From: Massilia forsythiae
GTDB taxonomy: Bacteria > Pseudomonadota > Gammaproteobacteria > Burkholderiales > Burkholderiaceae_D
NCBI RefSeq assembly: GCF_012849555.1
Contig: NZ_CP051685.1
Span: 1,984,001 to 2,048,000, forward strand
Reading direction: 5' to 3'
DNA length: 64,000 nucleotides
Below the pieces are notes generated by a model, which saw nothing but the letters and a program-made list of their open reading frames with translations, was not told where the DNA came from and did no database searches. Made by a program: the position numbers and the translations under genes. Shown here piece after piece: positions 1-8,967 of this stretch. Position 1 is the stretch's first letter, and the number at the start of each line of letters is the position of its first letter.

Positions 1-1976
1 TGCCGACTTTCCGCACCCTCGCCGCCGCTGCCCTGCTGACCTTGCAGTCCACTTCGATGCTGCTGCCGGGCAGCGCCCCGGCCGCGGTGCCGGCGCCGGT
101 AACGGCAGCGGCGCCCAAGGTCTTGCACATGTTCCTGTCGACCAGCGAAACCGGCCTCGATCCGGCGGTGGCGTCCGACATCGCCACGTTATCCCTGCTG
201 GAAAACCTGTTCGACCCATTGCTGCGCTACGATTACCTGGCGCGCCCCGTGAAATTGCAGGGCAACACGGCGACCGGCTTGCCCGAGGTGTCGCCCGATG
301 GCCTGACCTACACGTTTCATTTGCGTCCCGGCATCCGTTTCACGCCGGACCCGGCGTTCAAGAATTCGCCGCGCGCGCAGACGCGCGAGGTCACGGCCCA
401 GGATTACGTCTACAGCATCACCCGCCTGTACGACCCGGCGCTGAAATCGCCATGGTCGTTCCTGTTCGAAGGTAAATTGCTGGGCGACGGCGCGCTGAAG
501 GACAAGTTCAACGTCGACACGGCGATTCCCGGCCTGCAGGCGCTCGACCGGCATACCCTGCGCATCCGCTTGGCCGCGCCCGACAACAATTTCCTGTTTT
601 ACCTGGCGACGCCGGCCAGCGCCGTGGTGGCGCGCGAAGTGATCGAGGCCTATCCCGGCCAGGCCGGCAACCACCCGGTCGGCACCGGCCCCTTCATGCT
701 GGGCGACTGGAAGCGCAGCGACCGCATCGTGCTGCTGGCGAATCCGGAGTCGACGGCGGTGTTCCATAGCGATGCGTTCGCCGGCGAAGGCAGTACGCCT
801 GCGGGTGCGCATGCCGGCAACGGTACTGCGCAGAGCGGCGATGCCGGCGACCGCGCCATCGCCGCCGCGCTCGAGGGGCAACGCTTGCCGCGCGTCGACC
901 GTGTCGACATCAAGATTGCCGAGGAATTCCAGGGCCGCATGCTCGGCTTCCTGAACGGCGAATACGATTACCTGGAGCAGGTGCCGGAATCGATGACCGA
1001 GATGGTGATCCGCAACGGCCAGCTGAAGCCGGACCTGGCGGCGCGCGGCATGCAGTTATATCGCTTCCCGGTGCTGCAGACCTACTACATGTGGATGAAC
1101 ATGCGCGATCCGGTGCTGGGCGGCTACGGCAAGGACCGCATCGCGCTGCGCCGCGCCATTTCCCTCAGCTACGACAGCGCCGAGGATATCGCCCTGCTGA
1201 AGAAGGGTTTCGCGATGAAGGCCGAGTCGCCGCTGCCGCCCGGCGTGCTCGGCTACGACGCCGCCTACCGCAGCCCGGTGCCGCACGACGTGGCGCTGGC
1301 CAACGCGCTGCTGGACCGCTACGGCTACGGCGAGCGCGACCCGGACGGGTTCCGGCGCCAGCCGAAACGCGCCGGCATGCCGGCCGCCGGATCGCCGGCC
1401 GCCGGGTCGCCGGCCGCCGGATCGCCGGCCGCCGCCAAGGGTGCCGGGACGACCGGCGCGACCGAGCCGCTGACGCTGGTGATGAGCAGCGAAGCCACGG
1501 TCGGCGGGCGCCTGCGCGACGAGCTATGGCGCAAATGCCTGAATGCGGTCGGCCTGCGCGTGGTCTTCAAATCGGACAAGAAGACCGAGATCATCAAGGG
1601 CTCGCGCCTGGGGACCGTGCAAATGTTCGAGAGTAACTGGATCGCCGACTTCCCCGACGGCGACAATTTTTACCAGTTGCTGTACGGCCCGAACGCGGGG
1701 CGCGCCAACTATGCGCGCTTCGACCTGCCCGCTTACAACGTCCGCTACGAGCAAGCGCGCCAATTGACCGACGGTCCGGCGCGCCAGAAGCTGTACTTCG
1801 AGATGAACCAGCTGATCCACGCCTACAACCCGTGGGTGCCGCTGACGCACGTACTGTCGGCCGACATCCGCCAGCCGTGGCTAAAAAACTACAAGCGCCA
1901 CCCGGTCGAATTCACCCAATGGCGTTACCTGGATGTCGATGTTGTAGAAAGAGCACGGGCGACACGGGGCCGCTGA
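1..1976 (+). CDS. ABC transporter substrate-binding protein, family 5 (peptide type), 5'-truncated
   Basis: Periplasmic solute-binding protein of the SBP_bac_5 (OppA/DppA-like) family, which captures peptides or similar ligands for an ABC importer. The reading frame is open from the first bases, and the residues at the left edge (FRTLAAAALLTLQS) look like the hydrophobic core of a signal peptide, so the start codon lies just outside the window. Family features are ETGLDPAVASDIATLSLLENLFDPL-like N-terminal text, the DGLTYTFHLRPGIRF segment and HPVGTGPFMLGDW. Two low-complexity inserts, around positions 780-880 and 1370-1470, lengthen it beyond usual family members. No permease or ATPase gene is in view; they may lie upstream. 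A TonB receptor follows on the same strand. Family sure, ligand unknown. Confidence 0.88.
   Translation, partial: PTFRTLAAAALLTLQSTSMLLPGSAPAAVPAPVTAAAPKVLHMFLSTSETGLDPAVASDIATLSLLENLFDPLLRYDYLARPVKLQGNTATGLPEVSPDGLTYTFHLRPGIRFTPDPAFKNSPRAQTREVTAQDYVYSITRLYDPALKSPWSFLFEGKLLGDGALKDKFNVDTAIPGLQALDRHTLRIRLAAPDNNFLFYLATPASAVVAREVIEAYPGQAGNHPVGTGPFMLGDWKRSDRIVLLANPESTAVFHSDAFAGEGSTPAGAHAGNGTAQSGDAGDRAIAAALEGQRLPRVDRVDIKIAEEFQGRMLGFLNGEYDYLEQVPESMTEMVIRNGQLKPDLAARGMQLYRFPVLQTYYMWMNMRDPVLGGYGKDRIALRRAISLSYDSAEDIALLKKGFAMKAESPLPPGVLGYDAAYRSPVPHDVALANALLDRYGYGERDPDGFRRQPKRAGMPAAGSPAAGSPAAGSPAAAKGAGTTGATEPLTLVMSSEATVGGRLRDELWRKCLNAVGLRVVFKSDKKTEIIKGSRLGTVQMFESNWIADFPDGDNFYQLLYGPNAGRANYARFDLPAYNVRYEQARQLTDGPARQKLYFEMNQLIHAYNPWVPLTHVLSADIRQPWLKNYKRHPVEFTQWRYLDVDVVERARATRGR
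1381..1434 (+). repeat. 15-bp in-frame tandem repeat in the binding-protein gene
   Basis: Three full copies and one partial copy of the unit CGGCCGCCGGATCGC (one copy has GGGTCG) lie head to tail and encode three AAGSP pentapeptides plus a partial one. The unit length is a multiple of three, so copy-number changes would alter only the length of a surface loop and keep the frame. Confidence 0.85.
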
Positions 1977-2120
1977 GTGTTTTGGTGAGTTTTTCCTCAA
2001 CTAAACATTCCCTCTAGTTATACTCAGCGCCGGAATTTTCATTGGCTGGCGCCAGGGACAGCGCATACCTTTGAAAAATTGCCATGCCCAGCCGCCATCA
2101 AGCATCCCAAGGAGAGACGC

Positions 2121-4883
2121 GTGAAGTTGAAGAAGCTAGTCCATATGATCGCCCTGATCGGCGCCACGGCTCCGGCCGTCGCGCAGCAGGCGCCAGCGTC
2201 GCAACCGATGCAGCGCGTCGAAATCACGGGCAGCAGCATCAAGCGCCTCGCCACCGAAGGCGCGTTGCCGGTGCAAACGATTTCCGTGGAACAGCTGGAC
2301 AAGCAGGGCATCACCAACGCCGAGCAGATGATGCGCCTGATCTCGGCCAACGGCACCGGCGCCGACAACATGACCTCCGGTAACAACGTGTTCGGCGCCG
2401 ATGCCGACCGCGTCAGCGGCGGCGGTTCCTTCGCCTCGCTGCGCGGCTTGGGACCGAGCGGCACGCTGGTGTTGATCAACGGCCGCCGCATCGCCGGTTA
2501 CGGCTTGTCGGGCAAGGCGGTCGACCTGAACACGATCCCGCTGGCGGCGGTCGCGCGCGTCGAGGTGCTGAAGGATGGCGCCTCGGCGATCTACGGCACC
2601 GACGCGGTCGGCGGCGTCATCAATTTCATCCTGAAAACCGACTTCGAAGGGCTGCAGGCGAATGCCAGCGGCAATTTTACCGAACACGGCGGCGGCGCGA
2701 CCCGGCGCCTGCAACTGGTGGCCGGCAAGGGCAACCTCGACACCGACCGCTTCAACGTGATGGCGGCGCTGGGCTACGACAACAATTCCCAGTTGAATTC
2801 CAACCAGCGCGACTTCGCCAACGGCTACCAGCCGCTGCGCGGCCTGGCGCCGGATACCACCGGCACCCCGGTCGCCAACCAATTGACCGGCGCCGGCAGC
2901 GCACTCGGCACCGGTTTCAAGCGTCCCGGCGACAACAACACGTATCTGCAGGCCGGTTTGCTGAGCCTGCAGGGCAAGTGCGACAGCGTGGCCGGCATGC
3001 AGCAGTACGCCACCAGCCTGTGGAAGAACGTGACCTCGCCGCTGCGTTCCACGTATTCCTGCTCGTACGACTACGGCGGCGACTACGTGATGCAGCTGCC
3101 CACCGAGCGCACCAACTTCGTGGCGCGCGGCACTTTCCAGATCGATCCGCAGAACCGCCTGTATGCCGAGACCGTCGGCGCCCACACCAGCAGCCTGGCG
3201 ATCCTGACGCCGGCGCAGATCTCGACCACGCTGGCGGCCGGCAATGCCTACCCGGTGGGTGGTGCTTACTACCAGAACCTGTCGGCCTATATCCCGACGT
3301 TCGACGCAACGAAACCGATCCTGTACAAATGGCGCGCCTGGCCGCTGGGCGACCGCACCCAGAAGTACAGCACGGACACCGCGCGCCTGCTGCTGGGCGG
3401 AGAGGGCACCATCGCCGGCAAATGGGATTACCGCCTCGACTTGTCGCACAGCTTCAGCCGCACCACCACCGACCTGCTCGACGGCTACGCCTACACGAAA
3501 CCGCTGTACGCGGTGCTGGGCAGCGGCATCGTGAATCCGTTCGCGGCGCCGGCCGACGGCCAGACGCAAGCGGCGATGAATGCGCTGGAATCGACCAAGT
3601 TTTATGGCCGCCTGCAGCACGGCAAGACCACGCTGACCCAGCTGAACGGCTCGGTCTCGGGCGAGATCTGGCAATTGCCGGCCGGCGCCGTCTCGGGCGC
3701 GATCGGCACCGACCTGCGCCGCGAGAGCTACCAGTTCCGCCAGGACGTCGACGCCACCCAGATCCTGCTGGCGCCGGGCAACGCCAACCAGGAGCGGGTC
3801 AGCCGCAACGTCAAGGCGGTGTATGCCGAGCTGGCGGTGCCGGTCGTGAAGGACCTGGAATTGCAGCTGGCGATCCGCCGCGACGATTACAGTTTGATCG
3901 GCGCCACCACCAACCCGAAGGTCGCCTTCAGCTACCGTCCGACGAGCTGGCTGATGCTGCGCGGTTCGGCCAATAAAGGTTTCCTGGCGCCGAGCTTCGG
4001 CCAGTTGTACGCCGGCCGCCTGAACCAGGAATTGCCGAACGGCGTGTCCGATCCGATCGGTTGCGCCGCGCATCCGGGCGACGCGCGCTATTGCGCCATC
4101 GAGCGCCTCGATTATTTCAGCGGCGGCAACCCGAACCTGCGTCCGGAAACCTCGAAGCAGGGCACGCTGGGTTTCATTATCGAACCGAGCGCCAACTTCT
4201 CGGCCTCGGTCGATTATTGGGCGATCAACGTCAAGGACCGCATCCTCAACCGCACGCCGCAAGTCGTGCTGGCGAATGCCGCGGCCTTGCCGGAATACAT
4301 CCACCGCGATGCCGCCGGCGTGATCGAGTACATCGACGCCGGCTGGATCAACGCCGCCGGCCTGAAAACCCGCGGCGCCGACGTCGGCCTGCGCGGCCGC
4401 GGCAGCCTGCCGGGCGGCTACCGCTGGAACGCGACCCTGGACGGCACCTGGACCCAGAGCTACCAGTTCGCCGAATTCGAGGGCCAGCCCTACGTCGAGT
4501 ATGTCGGCAATTTCTATACGCGCGACATCTACCTGCGCTGGAAGCACAATGCCACCGTCAGCGTGAGCAAGGGGCCGTGGAGCATCCTGCTGAGCAATCT
4601 GTACCGCGACGGCTACAAGGACCAGTTGCCGGACGCCGGCAAGAGCACGCCGCCGGCCGGCTTCAACCCGCACGTGGCCAGCTATACCACCTTCGGCCTG
4701 TCGACCACGTATGCCGGCTTCAAGGGCACCACGATCACGGTCGGCATCCAGAACCTGTTCGACCGCGACCCGCCGTTCACCGCCCACAACGTGGATGAAG
4801 TCGTGGGCGCCGGCTGGGACCCGCGCGTGGCCGATCCGCGCGGCCGCGCGCTGAGTTTCGATGTCAAATACAAGTTCTTCTGA
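2121..4883 (+). CDS. TonB-dependent outer-membrane receptor
   Basis: Outer-membrane active transporter that uses TonB/ExbBD energy to import a scarce or bulky substrate. The GTG at 2121 is chosen because GGAGAG sits just upstream and the product then begins with a good signal peptide (VKLKKLVHMIALIGATAPAVA, cleaved near residue 21); a TTG 42 bases earlier has no ribosome site. The short motif QRVEITGSSIKR after the signal is typical of the N-terminus of one large proteobacterial TBDR subfamily. The plug domain follows (LRGLGPSGTLVLINGRR, then VEVLKDGASAIYGTDAVGGV), then a long beta-barrel ending in VKYKFF with the usual terminal aromatic residue. Length 920 aa fits. Its place between a peptide-binding protein and an S66 peptidase suggests a peptide-like ligand, but this is inference. 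Confidence 0.92.
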   Translation: MKLKKLVHMIALIGATAPAVAQQAPASQPMQRVEITGSSIKRLATEGALPVQTISVEQLDKQGITNAEQMMRLISANGTGADNMTSGNNVFGADADRVSGGGSFASLRGLGPSGTLVLINGRRIAGYGLSGKAVDLNTIPLAAVARVEVLKDGASAIYGTDAVGGVINFILKTDFEGLQANASGNFTEHGGGATRRLQLVAGKGNLDTDRFNVMAALGYDNNSQLNSNQRDFANGYQPLRGLAPDTTGTPVANQLTGAGSALGTGFKRPGDNNTYLQAGLLSLQGKCDSVAGMQQYATSLWKNVTSPLRSTYSCSYDYGGDYVMQLPTERTNFVARGTFQIDPQNRLYAETVGAHTSSLAILTPAQISTTLAAGNAYPVGGAYYQNLSAYIPTFDATKPILYKWRAWPLGDRTQKYSTDTARLLLGGEGTIAGKWDYRLDLSHSFSRTTTDLLDGYAYTKPLYAVLGSGIVNPFAAPADGQTQAAMNALESTKFYGRLQHGKTTLTQLNGSVSGEIWQLPAGAVSGAIGTDLRRESYQFRQDVDATQILLAPGNANQERVSRNVKAVYAELAVPVVKDLELQLAIRRDDYSLIGATTNPKVAFSYRPTSWLMLRGSANKGFLAPSFGQLYAGRLNQELPNGVSDPIGCAAHPGDARYCAIERLDYFSGGNPNLRPETSKQGTLGFIIEPSANFSASVDYWAINVKDRILNRTPQVVLANAAALPEYIHRDAAGVIEYIDAGWINAAGLKTRGADVGLRGRGSLPGGYRWNATLDGTWTQSYQFAEFEGQPYVEYVGNFYTRDIYLRWKHNATVSVSKGPWSILLSNLYRDGYKDQLPDAGKSTPPAGFNPHVASYTTFGLSTTYAGFKGTTITVGIQNLFDRDPPFTAHNVDEVVGAGWDPRVADPRGRALSFDVKYKFF

Positions 4884-4910
4884 TGTATTTTGGCTGAATC
4901 GCGCTGGCTG

Positions 4911-4954
4911 ACGGCGGCCCGTCGACGGGAAAGGATTCCCGCCGGCGGGCCGTT
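4911..4954 (+). other. GC-rich imperfect stem-loop after the TonB receptor gene
   Basis: Bases about 4911-4931 pair imperfectly with 4936-4954 (an ACGGC...GGGAA arm against a TTCCC...GCCGT arm). It lies 28 bp after the stop of the receptor gene and 27 bp before the next start. No U-run follows, so it is not a standard intrinsic terminator. It could protect the 3' end of the receptor mRNA. Confidence 0.35.
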
Positions 4955-4980
4955 GCACGTGACACTACCGGGCGTTCTAC

Positions 4981-6054
4981 ATGCATGACCTTGATCGCCG
5001 CCGCTTCAACCGCCTGCTGGCGGGCGCGCTGCTGCTGCCGGCCGCTACGGACGCCGCCACGGCGGTCCCACCTGCGCATCGACACTTGTCCCGTTCAATG
5101 ACGCCCCTGATCAAACCCCCACGCCTGCGCCGCGGCGACCTGGTCGGCCTGGTCGCGCCCGGCGGCTACACGTCCGATGCATCGATCCAGACGGCGGTGC
5201 AGCACATCGAAGCGCTGGGCTTCCGCGCCAGGCCGGGCCATTACCTGCGCGAAGTCTGGGGCAACTACGGCGGCACCGTGGCCGCGCGCATCGCCGACCT
5301 GCACGCCATGTTGCGCGATCCGGAAGTCAAGGCCATATGGGCGATCCGCGGCGGCTCCGGCTGCATCTCCTTGCTGAAACACCTGGATTACGCGCTGATC
5401 CGGCGCCACCCCAAGGTGTTGCTGGGCTATTCCGACATCACGGCACTGCACCTGGCCATCCTGCGCCATGCCGGCCTGGTGAGCTTCCACGGTCCGGTGG
5501 CGTCGAGCACGCCGTCGGATTATTCGACCGAACACCTGCTGGCGGTGCTGACCGAGCCGCGCCCGAGCTACACGATACCGATGTCCGCGGAAAACGCGCG
5601 CCGCGCCATCAGCGAGCCGCAGTACGCCATCCGCACGGTGCACGGCGGCGTCGCCACCGGACCGCTGGTCGGCGGCAACCTGTCCCTGTTGAGCGCGCTG
5701 GCTGGTACGCCGTACGCGGCCGACTTCCGCGACAGCCTGCTGTTCATCGAGGAAGTCAACGAGGAGCCGTACCGGATCGACCGCTGGATGACCCAGCTCG
5801 ACCTGTCCGGCGGGTTCGAGCGGGCGGCGGCGCTCATCGTCGGCGTGTGCGAAAACTGCGGGCCGCAGGGCGACGGACCGTCCTTGACGCTGGACGAGAC
5901 CCTGGACCTGCACCTGCAGCCTTTGAACGTGCCGGCGGTGAGCGGTTATTCGTTCGGCCACATCCGCAACCAGTGCACGCTGCCGCTGGGCGTGCGCGCC
6001 CGGCTGGACACCGCGGCGCAGACGCTGACGCTGCTGGAACCCGCGGTCGGCTGA
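4981..6054 (+). CDS. S66 family LD-carboxypeptidase (LdcA/MccF-like), Tat-exported
   Basis: Serine peptidase of family S66, whose members cleave the L,D bond of murein tetrapeptides (LdcA) or detoxify microcin-C-type peptide nucleotides (MccF). The 357-aa product carries the family landmarks GDLVGLVAPGG, WAIRGGSG and GYSDITALHLA. The triad is readable: Ser151 in GYSD, Glu257 or 258 in LFIEEVNEEPYRIDR, and His327 in SGYSFGHIRN, with spacings close to those of known LdcA enzymes. The N-terminus has RRRFNRLLAGALLLP, a twin-arginine type signal, so the enzyme probably acts outside the cytoplasm; classical LdcA is cytoplasmic. tatABC lies at 53702-55285. The gene follows a peptide-binding protein and a TonB receptor, suggesting a role in scavenging or neutralising imported peptides. 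Confidence 0.88.
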   Translation: MHDLDRRRFNRLLAGALLLPAATDAATAVPPAHRHLSRSMTPLIKPPRLRRGDLVGLVAPGGYTSDASIQTAVQHIEALGFRARPGHYLREVWGNYGGTVAARIADLHAMLRDPEVKAIWAIRGGSGCISLLKHLDYALIRRHPKVLLGYSDITALHLAILRHAGLVSFHGPVASSTPSDYSTEHLLAVLTEPRPSYTIPMSAENARRAISEPQYAIRTVHGGVATGPLVGGNLSLLSALAGTPYAADFRDSLLFIEEVNEEPYRIDRWMTQLDLSGGFERAAALIVGVCENCGPQGDGPSLTLDETLDLHLQPLNVPAVSGYSFGHIRNQCTLPLGVRARLDTAAQTLTLLEPAVG

Positions 6055-6110
6055 TGGCATCGCCGTGGCGGCGCTAGAATGGGCGCTTTCGCTATCCAGC
6101 AAGGAACACC

Positions 6111-7124
6111 ATGAAAGCCGTCGGCTACCAGTCCCATCTTCCCATCGACCACCCGCAGGCGCTGGCCGACATCACCCTGCCGGAGCCAAGCGCCCAGGGC
6201 CGCGACCTGCTGGTCGAGGTGCGCGCGGTATCGGTCAACCCGGTCGACACCAAGGTGCGCGCCGGCGCCATCCCGCAAGAGGGCGACTGGAAGGTGCTCG
6301 GCTGGGATGCGGCCGGCGTGGTCAAGGCGGTCGGCCCCGACGTAACGCTGTTCCGGCCCGGCGACCGGGTCTGGTACGCCGGCTCGATCGTGCGGCCGGG
6401 CAGCAACAGCGAACTGCAGCTGGTCGACGAGCGCATCGTCGGGCGCATGCCGCAAGCGCTCGACTTCGGCGCCGCCGCGGCGCTGCCGCTGACCAGCCTG
6501 ACCGCCTGGGAATTGCTGTTCGACCGCCTGCAGGTGCCGCAGGGAGACGCCGGGCGCGGCCAGGTCTTGCTGGTGGTCGGCGCCGCCGGCGGCGTCGGCT
6601 CGGTCCTGCTGCAATTGGCGCGCCAGTTGACCGGCTTGACCGTGGTCGGCACCGCGTCGCGCCCGGAAACGCGCGATTGGGCGCTGGCGCACGGCGCCCA
6701 CCACGTGATCGACCACACCCTGCCGCTGGCCGACGCCTTCGCCCGGGCGCAGCTGCCGGCGCCGGCCTACGTGGCCGGCCTGACCCATAGCGACCAGCAC
6801 TTCGACCAGATCGTCGAACTGATCGCGCCGCAGGGCCGCTTCGGCCTGATCGACGATCCGGCGCCGATCGACGTGCGCAAGCTCAAGATGAAAGCGGTGT
6901 CGCTGCACTGGGAACTGATGTTCACCCGTTCGCTGTTCAATACCGCCGACATGGCGCAGCAGCATGCGATCCTGAACCGCGTGGCGGAGCTGGTCGATGC
7001 CGGCACCATCCGCAGCACGGCGCACGAGCGCTTCGGCCGCATCGATGCCGCCAACCTGAAACGGGCGCATGCCCTGCTCGAATCGCAGCGGGCGCAGGGC
7101 AAGATCGTGCTGGAAGGATTCTAG
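6111..7124 (+). CDS. zinc-binding-type alcohol dehydrogenase / quinone oxidoreductase-like protein
   Basis: Member of the medium-chain dehydrogenase/reductase superfamily, 337 aa. The N-terminal GroES-like domain shows VEVRAVSVNPVDTKVRAG and GWDAAGVVKAVG, as in the NADPH:quinone reductase-like branch that lacks the structural zinc loop. The Rossmann domain carries VVGAAGGVGSVLLQLARQL for NAD(P) binding. The ATG at 6111 has AAGGAAC at good spacing. The substrate cannot be read from sequence. It ends 21 bp from the convergent MORN-protein gene, and it is probably transcribed alone or with the S66 peptidase gene 56 bp upstream. Confidence 0.85.
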   Translation: MKAVGYQSHLPIDHPQALADITLPEPSAQGRDLLVEVRAVSVNPVDTKVRAGAIPQEGDWKVLGWDAAGVVKAVGPDVTLFRPGDRVWYAGSIVRPGSNSELQLVDERIVGRMPQALDFGAAAALPLTSLTAWELLFDRLQVPQGDAGRGQVLLVVGAAGGVGSVLLQLARQLTGLTVVGTASRPETRDWALAHGAHHVIDHTLPLADAFARAQLPAPAYVAGLTHSDQHFDQIVELIAPQGRFGLIDDPAPIDVRKLKMKAVSLHWELMFTRSLFNTADMAQQHAILNRVAELVDAGTIRSTAHERFGRIDAANLKRAHALLESQRAQGKIVLEGF

Positions 7125-7145
7125 GACGACCGCACCGCGCCGCGC

Positions 7146-8213
7146 TTATGGCATTTGCCTGACCAGGTTGACCCGCAACGCGTACATCATCTCGCACGGC
7201 GCGCCATGGCATAGCGCCGGCTTGTATTCCTGCACCATGGCGGCGCTGGCCGCATAGCGCACCACATCCTGGTCGAAGTCGCCGACGCGCGCCACCTGTT
7301 TCGCCTTGCCGTCGGCGCCGACCAGCACGTTCAGGCGCAGCATGCCGGTGGCGTTGTAACGGTTGCCGACTGCATGCAGCACCTTCAGCAGCTCGCCTTC
7401 GCCACGCACCGGAAAAGGCGGTTCGTCGCCTTCTTCCAGGGCGGGGTAATGAGAGCGCACGACATCCTTTTGCGCCTCGCTCAGCGCCTTCCAGTTGCTG
7501 GTCAGCGGCACCGATGACTTGATGGTGGCCTTGCGTAGCAGGGTGCCGAGATGCGGTTCGTCCTCGCGGATCTGGAAGGCGAGCGGCTTGCCATCCTCTT
7601 CCTGTGCGCGTTCGTGCCGCAGGTTGCCGAACTCGGCTTCACGGCCACTGCCCGCATAGGTGATCTTCGCCTTGGCATCCGGCTTGCCGTCCTTGAATTC
7701 GCCTTCGATCTTGCCACCCAGGGCGAAGGTCAGGCGTCCGGTACCACTGAGCTTGTTGTCGTGGAAGCCGCCCTGGTAGACGTCGCCATTCGGATAGATC
7801 AGGGTGCCCTGGCCCTCGCGCTGCATGTGCCGGATCCCGCCTTCGTAGCGGTGGCCATCGGCGAATTTCAGATAGCCTTCGCCGTCGGGCATGCCGTTCA
7901 CCAGGGTGCCGATATAGTCGAAGCGTCCCCCGGCACGCAGCTTGCCTTCGCCGACGACCGCGCCGCGCGCGAAGGCGGCTTCCAGGCGCAGCGCGGTGCC
8001 GTCCTTCGTCGTCCATTCGAGCACGCCGGGGCCGTCGGCGAAGCCGTCCTTGCAGTTGCCGCGCCATTGCACGGCGCCGCCCGCCGGTGGCGGCAGCAGC
8101 TTGCCGACCTTGCAGTCGGCGGCGCCGTAGGTGGGCGTTCCCGCGGCGGCCGGGTCTTGCGCCAGCGCGGCGCCGGCGCACAGTGTCAGTCCGAGAAAGA
8201 GTGTGATCTTCAT
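7146..8213 (-). CDS. exported MORN-repeat protein with TonB-C-like tail
   Basis: A 355-aa exported protein. The ATG at 8213 is preferred to an upstream GTG at 8258 because it gives an N-terminal signal peptide (MKITLFLGLTLCAGAALAQ). The middle part has MORN-type repeats with the usual YxG and GxG rhythm: YIGTLVNGMPDGEG, YEGGIRHMQREGQG, YQGGFHDNKLSGTG and IEGEFKDGKPD. The last about 80 residues (GMLRLNVLVGADGKAKQVARVG and following) resemble the beta-fold of TonB C-terminal / energy-transducer domains, with two Cys close together (CHGAPC). There is no N-terminal membrane anchor like that of TonB, so a role in TonB energy coupling is doubtful. Function unknown. Confidence 0.72.
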   Translation of the reverse strand: MKITLFLGLTLCAGAALAQDPAAAGTPTYGAADCKVGKLLPPPAGGAVQWRGNCKDGFADGPGVLEWTTKDGTALRLEAAFARGAVVGEGKLRAGGRFDYIGTLVNGMPDGEGYLKFADGHRYEGGIRHMQREGQGTLIYPNGDVYQGGFHDNKLSGTGRLTFALGGKIEGEFKDGKPDAKAKITYAGSGREAEFGNLRHERAQEEDGKPLAFQIREDEPHLGTLLRKATIKSSVPLTSNWKALSEAQKDVVRSHYPALEEGDEPPFPVRGEGELLKVLHAVGNRYNATGMLRLNVLVGADGKAKQVARVGDFDQDVVRYAASAAMVQEYKPALCHGAPCEMMYALRVNLVRQMP

Positions 8214-8328
8214 ACAGGATTCGGTTGGTGGCGATGGGTTCCGAACGGCTGCGATCACTCTAGCATGAAGGTTTTTCGGGTTGATGAAATTTTAATGGCT
8301 GTTGCGGCAGTGCTGCGTTTGCGGCGTC

Positions 8329-8967
8329 TCAGCGCAGTGCGCGCGTCATGTAGCTCAGGTCGTAGCTGGCGCCGTCGATGCGCAGCATGTCGGCGATGCA
8401 TGCCAGCGTGGTAAAACCGTTGCGCGCATACAGTTCGACCGCCGGCCGGTTGTGCGCCAGCACCTCGAGGTCGATCCAGGCCAGGCCGGCATCCCGGCCT
8501 GCCCAGTCGGCGGCGGTGGCGAGCAGGCGCGTGCCCAGGCCGCGGCGCCGGTACAGGCGGTGCACGCCCATGCCCAGCATGGCGCGGTGCGCCGCCGCCA
8601 TTTCCGGACGGCTGCGCAGGTCGATGTGGCCGGCGATGGAACCGGTCGGTCCCAGCGCCAGCCACAGGCGGCGCCAGCCCGGCTGGCCGACCGCGATGTC
8701 CAGGCCCTTGATGAAGGACAGGCGCACGCCGCCCGGCAGGCTGGACTGGCCCGGCGGCAATGGCTGGAACAGCGGCGTGCCGCCGGTGCCGTTGTCGCGC
8801 AGGTGGTCTTCCAGGTAGGCGAAGAAGGGCGCCAGGTCGGCGCCGCCGGCGGCGCGGATGCGCAGCGGCGCGCCCGCCGCGTCATGGCGGCCGGCGCCAG
8901 CGGTGTCCGAGGGCGCGTCGGCCGCACCCGCTCTTGTATCCGGCAGCGCGCGCGCGTCCACGTTCAC
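8329..8967 (-). CDS. GNAT family N-acetyltransferase
   Basis: Probable acetyl-CoA dependent N-acetyltransferase, 212 aa. The C-terminal half has the GNAT core: GSIAGHIDLRSR as motif B/D-like strands, then MGVHRLYRRRGLGTRLLATA containing the R-x-x-G-L/G-x pyrophosphate loop, and LEVLAHNRPAVELYARNGF. The start is the GTG at 8967, which overlaps the TGA of the upstream acyl-CoA dehydrogenase gene by 4 nt (GTGA), so the two are translationally coupled. It is the last gene of the acyl-CoA catabolic cluster. Substrate unknown; it could acylate a metabolite or protein of the pathway. Confidence 0.8.
   Translation of the reverse strand: MNVDARALPDTRAGAADAPSDTAGAGRHDAAGAPLRIRAAGGADLAPFFAYLEDHLRDNGTGGTPLFQPLPPGQSSLPGGVRLSFIKGLDIAVGQPGWRRLWLALGPTGSIAGHIDLRSRPEMAAAHRAMLGMGVHRLYRRRGLGTRLLATAADWAGRDAGLAWIDLEVLAHNRPAVELYARNGFTTLACIADMLRIDGASYDLSYMTRALR

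Noticed and set aside
2136..4958. A 940-codon open frame on the minus strand opposite the TonB receptor gene
   Set aside because: GC-rich codon bias keeps the antisense frame open; the translation is low-complexity Arg/Ala/Gly-rich text with no domain, while the plus strand encodes a full receptor.
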